This document shows, piece after piece, positions 50,179-61,050 of a stretch of 64,000 nucleotides of DNA (position 1 is its first letter; each line of letters opens with the position of its first letter). The translations under genes and the position numbers were made by a program. The stretch is from Mesostigma viride. Its lineage: Eukaryota; Streptophyta; Mesostigmatophyceae; Mesostigmatales; Mesostigmataceae. Under the pieces are notes generated by a model that saw only the letters and a list, made by a program, of their open reading frames with translations, was not told where the DNA came from and did no database searches. Location of the stretch: NCBI GenBank assembly GCA_009746045.1, contig RPFO01000103.1, positions 1,566,042 through 1,630,041 of the forward strand, in the 5' to 3' direction.

Positions 50179-52654
50179 CCTGGACAGGTCCTTAGATAGT
50201 ACCCCAGATAAAAATTTTTGCCTGCCTGTTTTTATAACCTCTGTAGGAGCTGAATCTTCCCTACCACTACGTGTGCGTCCTCTTATGTTCTTGAATGGTG
50301 GTTTAACCGTCCCTCACACTGTTGTAGACCCCTTCTTGCATGCTGATGAACTCTTGAATGTCTCTGTGTTGGTAGATAGCGGTGCGGCTAGCTCCTTTGT
50401 GAGCGAGGCCCTAGTTAGACGTTTAGGACTAGTCCCTACCCCTCACACCAAACCCGTTACTGTTCATTATGCTGATGGTCGCACCAGTCATTCCCCGGGT
50501 ACGGTGTCCCTTCCCATGGTTATACAAGGACGTACTGTCAACCTGACGGCCACTATAGGCCCTATCACTACCGCTGATGTATTACTAGGATTAGATTGGC
50601 ACCAGGATAATAAGATTACTATTAATTATGATACCATGGTCATTTGGTTTCCAGATAGCTCTTACTGGGTACCTGAACGTCATTATAGATTGGAAAATTT
50701 ATCCTTGGTAGATATTACTCCTCCTACACCTGTTGATCCTCCTGTAAGACCTATACCTGAAGTATTAATGTCAAATGACGAATTACGTTCTGAATTAAAG
50801 CAAAATGGATACCTATTATGTATGTTCCTTCAGTTAGAAGTACAAGAGATACCTATCACTAATAATAGTGTGGATATAGATGTAAATACAGTGGATACAA
50901 TAGGAGTAGGATTTACTGAAAATGAAATAGTAAGATACATGGCTGTGATAGATTCCTCAAAAGTATTTGAAGAAAAGACTCCTTCTTATCCTCCTCCTCG
51001 TTCTGTTTTACACCGTGTAGTTATCAAGGACGGTGCAGTTCCTACGCACTCTCCGATGTATAGAATGGGCCCTACCGAGTTAAAGGAACTAAAACAGATT
51101 TTAGTGTCATTATTAGAAGCAGGATTGATAGAGCCTAGTAACTCCCCCTACTCAGCTGGTGTCCTGTTAGTTCCTAAGCCAAATGGCAAGTTTCGCCTAG
51201 TTACTGATTATAGGAAGTTGAATGATATTACTGTGAAATCTAAATACCCTCTACCTCGTATTGATGATATATTTAATAAGGTTAAAGGTTCCACTTGTTT
51301 CACAGTACTGGATTGTGCGGATGGTTTTTGGCAGTTGCGGATAGCTCCTGAGGATTGCCATAAAACCGCCTTTGCTACCCCTTTTGGTCATTACCAGTTT
51401 AGAGTAGCGGCTATGGGACTCTGTAACTCGCCTGCCTCTTTTCAAATGTTAATGAATGAAGTGCTTAGACCTGTTATGGGAAATTCTCATCTTCCTCAGG
51501 TGTCCTCTGATCTAAAGGATCCCTCCTTCTCCTCTGTTTCTTTATCTGAGCATGACCGTTCTTGTGCTCAAGCTTACTTAGATGATATTCTTATTTACTC
51601 TCCTGATTTTGAAACGCACCTACGTGATTTAAAGAAAGTATTAGAAATAATGGCTGAAAATTCTTTGTGGGCGCGCCGTGCTAAAGTGCGTTCGGGTAGG
51701 AGTGTCCCATTTTTAGGGCACGTTCTGTCAGATGCCGGGGTCGCTACCGACCCGGATAAAACTAAGTCAATTCAGGAATGGCCTACTCCTACCGACGTTA
51801 AAGGTGTACGTAGTTTCCTAGGAATTGCTTCTTACTATAGGCGTTTTATCCCGCGTTTCGCCACTATAGCAGCCCCTATTAATCATTTATTAAAGAAGGA
51901 TATCCCCTTTGTTTGGAGTAGTGAGTGTCAGTCTGCTTTTCAGTGCCTAAAATCCCTACTCCTTTCCCCTCCTGTACTCATCCTACCGGATACTACTAAA
52001 CCCTTTGTTGTGGCTACAGATGCTAGTAAAGTAGCTATAGGTGGTGTCCTTCTCCAGGATCAGGGTCAGGGCTTACAGCCAATTGAGTATATCTCTAGGA
52101 CAATGCTCCCTGCGGAGCGTAACTATCCCGTCCACCAGCAGGAACTCTTAGCTGTGGTGTATTGTTGCCACGCGTGGCAGCACTTCCTTAAAGGTGCTCA
52201 ATTTGATGTCTGCCTGAATGAACCCTGTGAGCTAGATCCTTATAGGTTAGTTATCCAAACGGATCATCGTCCCCTTACCCATCTTCTCTCCCAACCCAAC
52301 CTTACCCCTCGGCAAGCGCGCTGGATGGAATTTTTAGCACAGTTTTCCCCTTTTAAACTTCAGTATGTCAAGGGTGTAGATAACATAGTACCAGATGCAC
52401 TCTCTCGTCGTGCAGACTATTCCTTCTTCGAGGACCTTGATGTTCTCAATACTACTCTAGTTCCTACTACTATGGGTGTAACCCCTTATGGTGAACTACC
52501 TGATGATGATTCCTATGCCTACCTCTTTCATACAGCTGTTCGCATGCCTGATCTCCTTTCTCACGTAGGACTCTCTCTCCCGTGTGAGGCCCTTCCTGTG
52601 GCCTCGGTGGGGGGGAGGGGAAAAATAAAATTTCTATACCGCTTAGCCATATAG
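50126..52654 (+). CDS. Gypsy-2 pol part 1: protease, RT, RNase H
   Basis: Open from 50126 (no ATG until 50273) in the +1 frame relative to gag, overlapping gag by ~53 bases, with G runs (tttgggggggaggggg) inside the overlap. Protease: VLVDSGAASSFVSEALVRRL with later VLLGLDWHQD. RT: LVPKPNGKFRLVTDYRKLN, VLDCADGFWQLRIAP, FRVAAMGLCNSPASFQ and YLDDILIYS near 51575. RNase H: VVATDASKVAIGGVLLQDQG, ELLAVVYCCHAWQHFL and QTDHRPL. The frame ends at 52654 because a G run near 52610 has seven Gs instead of the eight of gypsy-1. Catalytic motifs are all present. Confidence 0.9.
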   Translation, partial: FLWIWGGGGTVGLSAGGNLDRSLDSTPDKNFCLPVFITSVGAESSLPLRVRPLMFLNGGLTVPHTVVDPFLHADELLNVSVLVDSGAASSFVSEALVRRLGLVPTPHTKPVTVHYADGRTSHSPGTVSLPMVIQGRTVNLTATIGPITTADVLLGLDWHQDNKITINYDTMVIWFPDSSYWVPERHYRLENLSLVDITPPTPVDPPVRPIPEVLMSNDELRSELKQNGYLLCMFLQLEVQEIPITNNSVDIDVNTVDTIGVGFTENEIVRYMAVIDSSKVFEEKTPSYPPPRSVLHRVVIKDGAVPTHSPMYRMGPTELKELKQILVSLLEAGLIEPSNSPYSAGVLLVPKPNGKFRLVTDYRKLNDITVKSKYPLPRIDDIFNKVKGSTCFTVLDCADGFWQLRIAPEDCHKTAFATPFGHYQFRVAAMGLCNSPASFQMLMNEVLRPVMGNSHLPQVSSDLKDPSFSSVSLSEHDRSCAQAYLDDILIYSPDFETHLRDLKKVLEIMAENSLWARRAKVRSGRSVPFLGHVLSDAGVATDPDKTKSIQEWPTPTDVKGVRSFLGIASYYRRFIPRFATIAAPINHLLKKDIPFVWSSECQSAFQCLKSLLLSPPVLILPDTTKPFVVATDASKVAIGGVLLQDQGQGLQPIEYISRTMLPAERNYPVHQQELLAVVYCCHAWQHFLKGAQFDVCLNEPCELDPYRLVIQTDHRPLTHLLSQPNLTPRQARWMEFLAQFSPFKLQYVKGVDNIVPDALSRRADYSFFEDLDVLNTTLVPTTMGVTPYGELPDDDSYAYLFHTAVRMPDLLSHVGLSLPCEALPVASVGGRGKIKFLYRLAI

Positions 52655-52763
52655 CGACTAGGTCAGGAAAGTCTTATGAAAACGTAGTCCCCTAGGACCT
52701 CCCCTTCTCTTCGGCAAGGCGGTAGGAGATCTCTTTAAACCTGTTCTGGATACTTCTGTAGCG

Positions 52764-54289
52764 ATGCCTACCTCTGATCTTGAACGCCTTATTAGTAGAT
52801 TTACGGCCACTGAGCCGGAAGCATTAGCTGCCATTGCTGCACATCCCCAACAATTAGGCAAGCACCCTTGTAAATTTGTAGGTGGGTTTTTATATGTGCA
52901 GATAGCAGATTCTCCCCCTCAATGGCGCCTGTATGTCCCTCCTATCTGTCGCTCCTCCTTGCTCTTTGAGTTGCATGACTTAGCTGCTCACAGGGTGGTA
53001 AACGGGTACGGGACCTAGTAGCCCGCTCTTATTACTGGCCTTCCCTTTATAAGGATGTGGATGAGTATGTTAGAACTTGTCAATCTTGCCAGGAAATGAA
53101 ACCCAATAATGTAGGACAGATAGCAGAACCTAGGACCTTGCCTGACCCTATCATGCCTTGGGATTCTATCATGATGGATTTTGTAGGACCTTTTAGAAAG
53201 AATGATAGGGGCAATGCCCAAATCCTTGTGTTCATAGATCGTTTTACTCGTATGTGCCATCTTGTGCCGTGTCCTTTAGAACTCACCGCACGTGATTGCG
53301 CACGCCTATACCTCAATAATGTATATAGATATCATGGATTGAGTAGGCAGTTTATTAGTGATAAGGATAAATTATTTACCTCAGATTTTTGGCAGCAGTT
53401 TTTCGCTGCCATCGGTACCAAGGTTACCTACGGTACTGCCTACCACTCCTCCTCCTCTCATTTAGTAGAGCGTCTTAATAGAGTAGTAGAAGAAGCGCTT
53501 AGGCACTATGTTAATGGCTCGGGTAGTGATTGGGAGGATTATTTATGTTTGGTAGAGTTCTCCCTCAACAATTGTCCCCAAGCTGCGCATGGATATACGC
53601 CCTTCTTCTTAGATACTGGGAGACAGCCCCTTACCCCTACCTCTCTCTTAGCTAGTCCTCTACGGGACAAGGATGATGTGTCCCGAGATACTGTAGAAGG
53701 TGTACAGTCCTTACTAGATAGAATGAAAACTGCTCATGACCACGCGATCTCAGGGTATCAAAAAGCTCAGGCTAAGTACCTTGCTAGGTTGCGTGCCTCC
53801 TTAGATAGACGAGCACCTGAGATAGAAGTAGGAGATCTAGTATTAGTAGAAGGCCCCCGTGTTGGCCGTTTTGCTCATAAGTTTGAAGCAGAACTGAAGG
53901 TCAAACTTAGGCCTGCCTTCTTAGGACCCTTCCATGTGTTGTCTAGGGTAGGAAATTTCTTGTATAAAGTCGATATCCCTACCTCTTGGCAAACGCATTC
54001 AAACACCTTCCATAGGAGCCAGCTTAAACTGTACCACCCTAGTACGTTCGCTGGCAGGGAGTTAGCGCCTGCCCCTTTAGAGCATAATCCTGACACTGGG
54101 GAAGTAGAAGACGAAGTAGAAAGCATCGTGGCCCATCGAGATATCAAAAAGGGCCGCGGTACCCAGCGTCAGTATAAAGTGAAGTGGATGTATGCTCGTA
54201 GTGAAGTAGATAAGGTTTGGTATACGGAGAGTGAGCTAGATGGGTGTAGTCGCCTGCTGCAGGAATATAAAACCCTGCACAAGCTCTAG
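52764..54289 (+). pseudogene. Gypsy-2 pol part 2: integrase and chromodomain, frame-broken
   Basis: 52764-53018 holds the start of the zinc module (SSLLFELHDLAAH), then a lost T in gctcacaggg (gypsy-1 gctcatcaggg) breaks the frame. 53057-54289 continues with CQSCQEMKPNN, the DDE core (MMDFVGPF; FISDKDKLFTSDFW; HLVERLNRVVEEALRHY), a GPF segment, and the chromodomain (VESIVAHRDIKKGRG ... KVKWMYARSEVDKVWYTE). Apart from frame breaks it is nearly the same protein as gypsy-1 12129-13684. Confidence 0.9.
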
Positions 54290-54330
54290 TCGTAGGCCTT
54301 CTCCTCTCTTATGTTATGTCTGCTGTCGAC

Positions 54331-54360
54331 GGGTGGTTGGTTGTCCCCTCCCCTCCGCAG
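54331..54360 (+). promoter_or_regulatory. Predicted 3' splice site before gypsy-2 ORF3
   Basis: gggtggttggttgtccccctc-type tract, actual end ttgtcccctcccctccgcag at 54360, five bases before ATG 54366. Same tract as in gypsy-1 (13755). Confidence 0.6.
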
Positions 54361-54365
54361 CCGTC

Positions 54366-56664
54366 ATGACAGAGCCTACCCCTCCGGCTGAGAGCCCGCT
54401 GCCGTCCCTGCCCCTACCGGACCCTGAGCTGTATTTCGAGGCCCTTCCGGGCCGCTGGGTGTCGCGATCATGTTACCGGGGTGGCGTTGTGCAGCCGGCC
54501 CTTCAGGCCCAACATGCGAGCTTAGTCAGGGCGGCCCTCTTCGGGGTCACGTGGTATGGTCCTTCCCCTAATGAGCCGCACCAGCTTGTCCTGCACGGGT
54601 TCGACGATGCCGGACACTGTTTGTTGGGGTGTGGTTCTCGCTGTCCCGCCTTGGAACAGATAGATGCGGTTCTCCGGTGCTGCCGTGTGTTCTCCTACCT
54701 CTCTACCCCTGTGGGCCGTACCTGCCTACGGGAGGTGTTTCCTTGGCTTCCGGCTGAGGGTGATGCTGAGGTAGATGAGAACCCCTGCGACCTTTTACGG
54801 GCCGTAGAATTCATGGAGATAGCTGATCAGGCGGCGGGACTAGCGGTTGATGGTCCTGCCCCTTCGGGCGCCCCAGCCGAGGTACATTATACTCCAGATT
54901 ATTCTGCCTCGAGCGCTGCGTCCGCCTCCTCGGCGTCTGTTCCTCCCTCTCCGGTCCCGTCGTCCCCTCGGTCGACCCGGGGTGTTGCAGTGGAGCCTAC
55001 CCCTTCGGGTTTGCCTGATCCTCTTTCGGCGACGGTCTCGGCTATGCAGGCTCAGATCCAGTCCCTGACCACGGCGTTTGGGGCCTTCCTGGCGGCCCAG
55101 GCGCAGGTCCCGGCTACGCCAGCTGGATCCGCGCCTCCTACCCCTTCTGTTGCCCCGGCGACTACGGCTTCGCCCGCGCCCCCGCTGGCGCCCGCGGTCG
55201 CTGTGGTTCCGGCGGCTGCTGCGACTCCTGCTGCCTCTGCGCCTGTGACCGCTGTACCTGCGCCTACGCGCGAGTCCCCTGCCCCTGTGACCGCGCCCGC
55301 TGTCGCTGCTTCCGAGCCTCCACCAGCTCAGTCGCAGCCGTCGCGGGGCTTCTTTGGCGACACTAGCGGACTGCCCAGGCTTTGGGAGGGTGGTCCCCGC
55401 AGAGGATCCCGGTTCCTGACTGGAGCCTGGATGGTAGTCAATCTTATGCAGGACTGCCTGTCCCTACGGGCCCCATTTTTAACATGTGGCCTGAGGGTGC
55501 ACCGGCCACCGAGACCGGCGCGCCAGCTTCGGTGGCGGGTCCGTCACGGCCCCCTCTGGCTTCGGGTCCGGCGCGACCGTCTGCTGTACCAGTGTCACCT
55601 GCGTCGGTGTCGGCTCCTGCCCCTGCTTCGGCCCCTGCCCCTTCGGCCTCTCTGTCCTTGGCTGCGGTTGTTCGGTCCACCGGCCAGGATCCTCGCGCTA
55701 CCCGCGCTTCCGACTCCCTCCGGGAGTTGTCCCAGGGTGATCGGGACAGGGCTCCTTCTGTGGTGCATGCGACGCCGGAGTCGCGCGACACGCCCGTGCC
55801 TGGATGTGGTATGTCCGCACTCGCCTGCCGCCAGTGTGACCTGCCGCGCGCCTCCGCCGAGCTTGCCATCTCGCCCATGTCCTACGGGTTTTCCCAGGTG
55901 TGTCGGGCGCCTCGGGATCGTGGCCTACCCATTGAGACTGATCGGCCTCCTTTCGACATGGTTATTTTAGCTGATCCTGTGTTCCAGGGTGAGATCCTGG
56001 TTCGGCGCGTTCTGTATCGCTGGGCTAGGCGCCACAACGACTTGGACACCTACGGTGGGTTCCAGTGGGCTTACCCTCCGCCTCTGGGCATTATGGCTTC
56101 GGATGCCCTTACGGTAGAGTTTCCTGCGGTGCCGGGTGTTACGTACACCACGGTCCTCCAGCCCATCCTCGAGTGGGATGCCCGGCGTCCGGCGCCCCTC
56201 CCGGGCCAGGGTCTAGACTCCCGCGGTCACCCTCCTCCTCGGGCCAGCGACTACCTAGAGACATTCGGGTCGCGCCAGTGTACGCGTCGGTGGCGTTCCC
56301 GTGAGATTCGGCACATCCGGTTGTGGCCGTCCAACGTGGAGCCCCTGGTAGATCTGTTTTTCCCGACGGGTATGCGCCCTCGGATCCGGTATCATCGCCT
56401 GCTCCTTCGGGCTCTCTGCCTGATCGCGGTAGAGCCTTTCCTACGCCTCTTTGCCTGCGGTTTCCTGGACTGGGCCCGGGCCAGGTCGTTCTTACTCAGC
56501 ATAGGTATTACTGGGCCTTTCTGGGCCTTTTTCCTGACGGCGTGTGGGCCGATGTTTTCCTCACCGTAGATAGGCATGACAATGTTGAGGATGTGGCCCA
56601 TTACCAGGCCTACCTGGATGTCCTGCTGGCCTCCCGTGGTACCTACCAGACGGATGGCCATTAG
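54366..56664 (+). pseudogene. Gypsy-2 ORF3, two one-base frame breaks
   Basis: Starts MTEPTPPAESPLPSLPLPDP and follows gypsy-1 ORF3 throughout. One C is missing near 55396 (ggtccccgcag versus ggtcccccgcag), and one base is lost near 56478 (gcccgggccagg versus gcccgtggccagg). Pieces: 54366-55395, 55396-56478 and 56479-56664. In the C-terminal part most codon differences from gypsy-1 are synonymous (for example gat/gac, ggc/ggt, cgt/cgc, tca/tcg around 15380-15540 versus 55955-56115), so the protein was constrained while the family was active. Confidence 0.8.
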
Positions 56665-57031
56665 ATAGAGGGCCTTAGGCCCGACCTGAGGGTGTTGTCC
56701 CTCCGGTATGTAGAGTCGCCCTCATGTTCTGGCCAGTTGGTTGGTCGTTCTTGGTCCTTGGTGCTGATTGGTTTACTCTGTGTGTCCTGCCCAGTGCCGT
56801 CCCCCCGGCAAGGACTCCGTTCCAGGCAGTTAGGGGAACCTACCACCAGGCTTGGTGCTGGCTAACCCTACACCTCCCGGCGTGGTGGTGGAGACCGTGT
56901 GAACTATTGGTGCCTTGTATCTTGGATGGCTGCTGACTGTGTTAGTGTGTGCTGGGTGCATTAGGTTTCCTACCCCTGTTTTCCTCCCTGTACGTAGGGA
57001 GAGGGCTCCCTACCTTTGTGGGGGGGGGAGG
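56665..57031 (+). promoter_or_regulatory. Gypsy-2 3' noncoding region and polypurine tract
   Basis: Close match to 16089-16456; ends in the G-rich purine tract 57019-57031 against the LTR. No gene. Confidence 0.75.
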
Positions 57032-57604
57032 TGTTACGTCGCGTAACAATTCGTTGTAGTTACGGACGTAAATTAGGTCCTTTGCCTCGGTTGTCCCTAG
57101 GTTTACGTTTAGGCTCCTACCGGGACATTATTGTCCTCGTAACAGTACTGTGGTACATTGGGTGCCGTTGGGCGCCGCGCCGCGTACTTTACTAGTGGTC
57201 CTGATCCTGTGGTAGAATGTAGTGGACCAGCGTGCATCAGTAGATTTAGTGGACCAGCGTGCACCTGTAGGCGAGGGCCATGTCGGCCCGAGCGTGTTGG
57301 ACCGTTGGTGACCATTTATGCGTGTTCTACCCCTTGTGTGTGCACTCGGCGTGTGTTAAGTGAATTGACACATTTAGGCTTGGGTCACGGCAGTGTAGTT
57401 GTGTTTCCTTCCTCTATTCCTGGAGTAAACGGGTTTTGATAAATGGTTGTATGGCGTATTATAGTAACACTTACGTTAATGCATTGAGATCAGCTCCGTC
57501 ACGTTCGTCTTTCGCCAGAGGGTTAAGTAGAGGAGGCCTGACCAGTTTAGGTAGTATCAGGCCCATTAGAGGTAGAGGTGGAGGTAGATATCCGCGGCGT
57601 AACA
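57032..57604 (+). repeat. Gypsy-2 3' LTR
   Basis: 573 bp, identical to the 5' LTR apart from a 3-base deletion (cacctgtaggcg for cacctgttgtaggcg) and one t/g change near 57358. It is followed by tgggg and LINE-4. Confidence 0.95.
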
Positions 57605-58341
57605 TGGGGCTACACAATGCTCTTGCATAAAAACCATCAATTCCACCCCGGACGGACACGCTGGGGCGCTACTGAGTGGCCTGGCCACACCTGGGTCCGC
57701 AACATCACCCTCGCCGCTGACCACCCGCTGATTGATCGCCGCGCGACCGACGTACAACACCTCTTGACTTGATGCACCGGTCCATCGGGGTCGGGGAGAT
57801 CCTCCACAGGCGATTTCAACACCCTGCTACATGTTTATGTACCAACCCCACTGAAACTGTGGAACACCGATTTTTATGGTGTAACCTCCAGGGAGTTTGG
57901 ACCTGGTTGATTGGTTTATGGGCAGCCTGGACGTCTGAGCCTATCATACCGGTGTCTACCCGCTCAATTATCTTTGGCATCACTGGCACCCCTGGCCTTG
58001 AGCTCACCTTTTCACAACAAGCGTGGATATGGCTCCGCACATGCATGTTATATACAATCTGGACGGTGCGAAACGATGTGGTGTTCAATAGGCGCACAGT
58101 TTTCGACAAAGCTGGGGTTCTCTCACGCTTCATTTACCTATGGAACTCCGGCATGCGACGCTACTGGATGGTTGCAAATGAACAAAACAAAATCTGGGAC
58201 CCTGGCGCGGACCAGGATAAGCCCAGCCCACTTGAGATCTTTCATGACCTCATGGGCAAAAACAGGATCTTTACCCACATGCCCAATGACAACCCATTAG
58301 AAGTCCAGTGGCTTCCGTGGTCTGGTAAGGCTCCGTTTTAG
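57605..58341 (+). pseudogene. LINE-4 coding part, right of gypsy-2
   Basis: Continues as YTMLLHKNHQFHPGRTRWG to IDRRATDVQHLLT, where a 4-base duplication (cttgacttga near 57765) shifts the frame. The rest reads RSIGVGEILHRRF, the Cys/His segment CLCTNPTETVEHRFLWC and the C-terminus MRRYWMVANEQNKIWDPGAD to WSGKAPF. Confidence 0.88.
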
Positions 58342-58438
58342 CCACTGACATCTTGATACCCTAGGCTTAGCAGGGATTACCTACTGGCTATATTTGGAAT
58401 AAACGTACACCTATTTACCTGGAAATTCATCATCACTA

Positions 58439-59621
58439 CAGGCGTCGTCAACAACAACAACAACAACAGGCGTCGACTAAATATATCCGGCCCTCGGCCA
58501 CTATAGATTCTCTGCTGCCCATGTGCGGCGTGGGACACAACAACAACAACAACAACAGGCGTCGACCCCAGGCTCGCAGTCTGGGGTATCAGCTCCACTG
58601 TGTCAGTCTCTTGCGTTGACACCTGGCCGATTACTGCACGGCAACGATCTCTTTCCGAATCTTCCTACAGTTGTAAAATGAATCTTCATTTTCCAGACAA
58701 CTAGATGGAGTTCCGGGGGTGCCGCCACGACCGTTGTTTACCATCGTCCACTCTTTTGGCGCCACGCACGCCTGCGCACGCATTGGATTATTCAGATATC
58801 ATCTAGGCACTTGCACCTAGTCGAAGTTGGCCAGCTTACGTCGGCTGTCGGCCATAGCCTGCGACAGGGCGTACAGGAATTGGTGTAATTCACAACTGTG
58901 AAGTTAGGGGTGCGACGCAATTTCACGTAATTTTTACGACACGTCATGCTGGGAGGAAGATTAAGTCGGGTGTATTTGAAAGGCGTCAAGGGATCCCGCC
59001 GCCTTTGATGAGGTGCGATGTATATTTAGTTTTCCCAATTGTATATATATGCCCTACGTATACTTTTAGAGAGCGAGCCAGCGTCAGTCGTACTCTGTTT
59101 CAATCCAGGAATCACGGTGTTCAGGAAGATATGGATGGTACTTGCTCTATATCGAGGCTTGTTTTCCTGTTGCCAGCGAAGGCACCTCAACTTGAGTCGT
59201 AAATGACGAGTAATTGACCCAATGAGCGAAGCAGGGGGTGCCCAATTTTTATGATATACTATTGTACTGCACACAAAAACGTACCTACGAGATCATCACG
59301 CATCGCTGTCTAGAATGCTTCCACATAGCTTTTTCATGCGCGTTGGCTATCTGACTTTGACTTTTGCACGTAGTGCCAGCCGCATTGGCCGCAACTGCTT
59401 CAAGCGATGAATGTATCGGCACATTCACCGTAGCCTGCACGCTGTTAACTCTCGTGTTGGCCCTGGATGCTCCTGTTGATTACGCTTAACCACCAAATTG
59501 CTGATACCCCGTCGATATCGCTATTCCAGCACGCTCCTGCAGCCAAGCTCCTTGAGGCACCTTAAACCGCCCCGGCCACGAGGGTTTCCGGACCGGATCA
59601 GGAGGACCCTCTCCGTGCGGG
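58439..59621. other. Spacer upstream of protease gene
   Basis: Short (caa)n runs at ~58448-58468 and ~58540-58556, each followed by caggcgtcgac. An AT-rich patch with tatatatatg near 59041-59050 could be promoter-like, but it is ~570 bases ahead of the start. No gene supported. Confidence 0.55.
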
Positions 59622-60538
59622 ATGGTTCCTGTGCCCGGGATGGCTTCCCGTTCCTTCCTTAAGAGCCACCTGAGGATGCGGGGGGCCCATCCCATGGCCA
59701 TTGTCCTCCTGCTGGTGCTCGTTGCCAGCATTACAGCGGCCTCTGATGCGGGAGGTCTAGTCTCCAAGCCGCCTCAAGACCATGTCCAGGGCGCGCTCTA
59801 CCTCGGGCCGGGCCTGGCCCCAATCTACGGCCTCGTTAAGACCGACGCGGACGCCAGTGCTAAATCGGACCAGCCCGGTGCCGGCTGGGAGAAGCCAGCA
59901 GCTGTTACCCAGCGCTGGGACGGTGTGACCGCGTCCCACGTGGATCTAGACGACAAGTCACGTTCCAGCGGGACCATCTCTGCTCAGTCTGTCGAGGAAG
60001 GCGACCGCTGGATCGTGGTGTGGGAAGACCATGTGACGGATGCCACCGTCGAGGCTGCCTGCGCGGAGGCGGCCAGTGGCACCCTGTTCTCGGGCTCCTG
60101 CTCCTACCGGTACGGTGTCCAGCCGCCGTCCTCCAAGGCCGCCAAGGCGAGCGCGGGTGGCGATGGGACCCCAGCCCAATGGTACCCGAGCACGCGTCCT
60201 CAAGCTGATCGCGTGGGGGCCGAATCCCAGGGCAGCAGCGGCGATGATTCAGGCGACGGGTCTTTCCCCCGTGCCGTCGCTATTCGTGCGTCCCTGGGTG
60301 ACCTCAAGTCCCTCCTGGAGGTGCACCAGGGTGACGTCCGCTATATCGCGTGGGATCAGCCGGTGCATGCGCTGCGTCTGGTCACGCAGACCAACGTGCC
60401 GTCGTGGGGGTTGGACCGTATCGACAGCCGCAATGGCAGCCTGGACGGGAACTACACGTATGAGGACGCATTCGCGGGCCAGAACGTGAATGCCTATGTG
60501 GTGGACTCTGGTATTCTGGCGAACCATGTGGAGTTTCG
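59622..60538 (+). CDS. Secreted subtilisin-like (S8, proteinase K type) protease, exon 1
   Basis: Host gene, 5' coding exon, 305 full codons plus two bases. Candidate starts are 59622, 59640, 59676 and 59694; the later ones put a hydrophobic signal segment (MAIVLLLVLVASITAA) at or near the N-terminus. A long pro-region follows; residues ~127-150 (DRWIVVWEDHVTDATVEAAC) resemble the inhibitor-I9 propeptide start. The mature enzyme probably begins near residue 258 (NVPSWGLDRIDSRNGSLDGN), with the catalytic Asp at ~295 in AYVVDSGI. The donor is GT at 60539 (ttcg/gtacgt). GC-rich coding, unlike the transposons. A degradative secreted or vacuolar enzyme is the usual role of this family. Confidence 0.87.
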
Positions 60539-60635
60539 GTACGTGTGGCAGTGTCCGTTCAAAGGCATTTGTCCATTCATTCGGTCATTCGCTCATTCGC
60601 TCATTCTATCATTCGCTCATTCGCTCATTCATTCA

Positions 60636-61050
60636 TCCTTCCTTCCTTCCTTCCTTCCTCCCTCCCTCCCTCCCTCCCTCCCTCCCTCCTCCCTCCCTCC
60701 CTCCCTCCCTCCCTCCCTCCCTCCCTCCCTCCCTCCCTCCCTCCCTCCCTCCCTCCTCCCTCCCTCCCTCCCTCCCTCCCTCCCTCCCTCCCTCCCTCCT
60801 CCCTCCCTCCCTCCCTCCCTCCCTCCCTCCCTCCCTCCCTCCCTCCCTCCCTCCCTCCCTCCCTCCTCCCTCCTCCCTCCCTCCCTCCTCCCTCCCTCCC
60901 TCCCTCCCTCCCTCCCTCCCTCCCTCCCTCCCTCCTCCCTCCCTCCCTCCCTCCCTCCCTCCCTCCCTCCCTCCCTCCCTTCCTTCCTTCCTTCCTTCCT
61001 TCCTTCCTCCCTTCCTTCCTTCCTTCCTTCCTCCCTCCCTTCCTTCCTTT
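60636..61050. repeat. Polypyrimidine ccctcc/cttcc microsatellite in intron
   Basis: About 415 bases of ccctccctcc with occasional cctcct slips, flanked by cttcc runs at both ends. The Pro/Ser/Leu and Gly/Arg/Glu frames read from it are artefacts. Confidence 0.95.

Larger units (their letters stand above)
46793..57604 (+). mobile_element. Ty3/gypsy chromovirus gypsy-2 (complete, 10.8 kb)
   Basis: 10812 bp. LTRs 46793-47368 (576 bp) and 57032-57604 (573 bp) differ by one 3-bp indel and one substitution that I can find. Termini TGTTAC...GTAACA; target duplication tgggg at 46788-46792 and 57605-57609. Order: LTR with small ORF, primer site, leader with splice donor, hybrid-binding-domain ORF, splice acceptor, gag, pol (protease, RT, RNase H, integrase, chromodomain), splice acceptor, ORF3, purine tract, LTR. 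Despite its young LTRs, gag, pol and ORF3 each have one-base frame breaks, mostly in homopolymers. Confidence 0.96.
46185..58424 (+). mobile_element. LINE-4: 5'-truncated LINE split by gypsy-2
   Basis: LINE-4 is flanked by attcatcatcacta at 46171-46184 and 58425-58438. The two halves are 46185-46792 and 57605-58424; removing gypsy-2 and one tgggg restores an unbroken frame across AEWG/Y. It starts GPNPYEGFITSPHPV and ends at the stop after WSGKAPF (58341). Its sequence is more diverged from LINE-2/3 than they are from each other. Confidence 0.93.
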
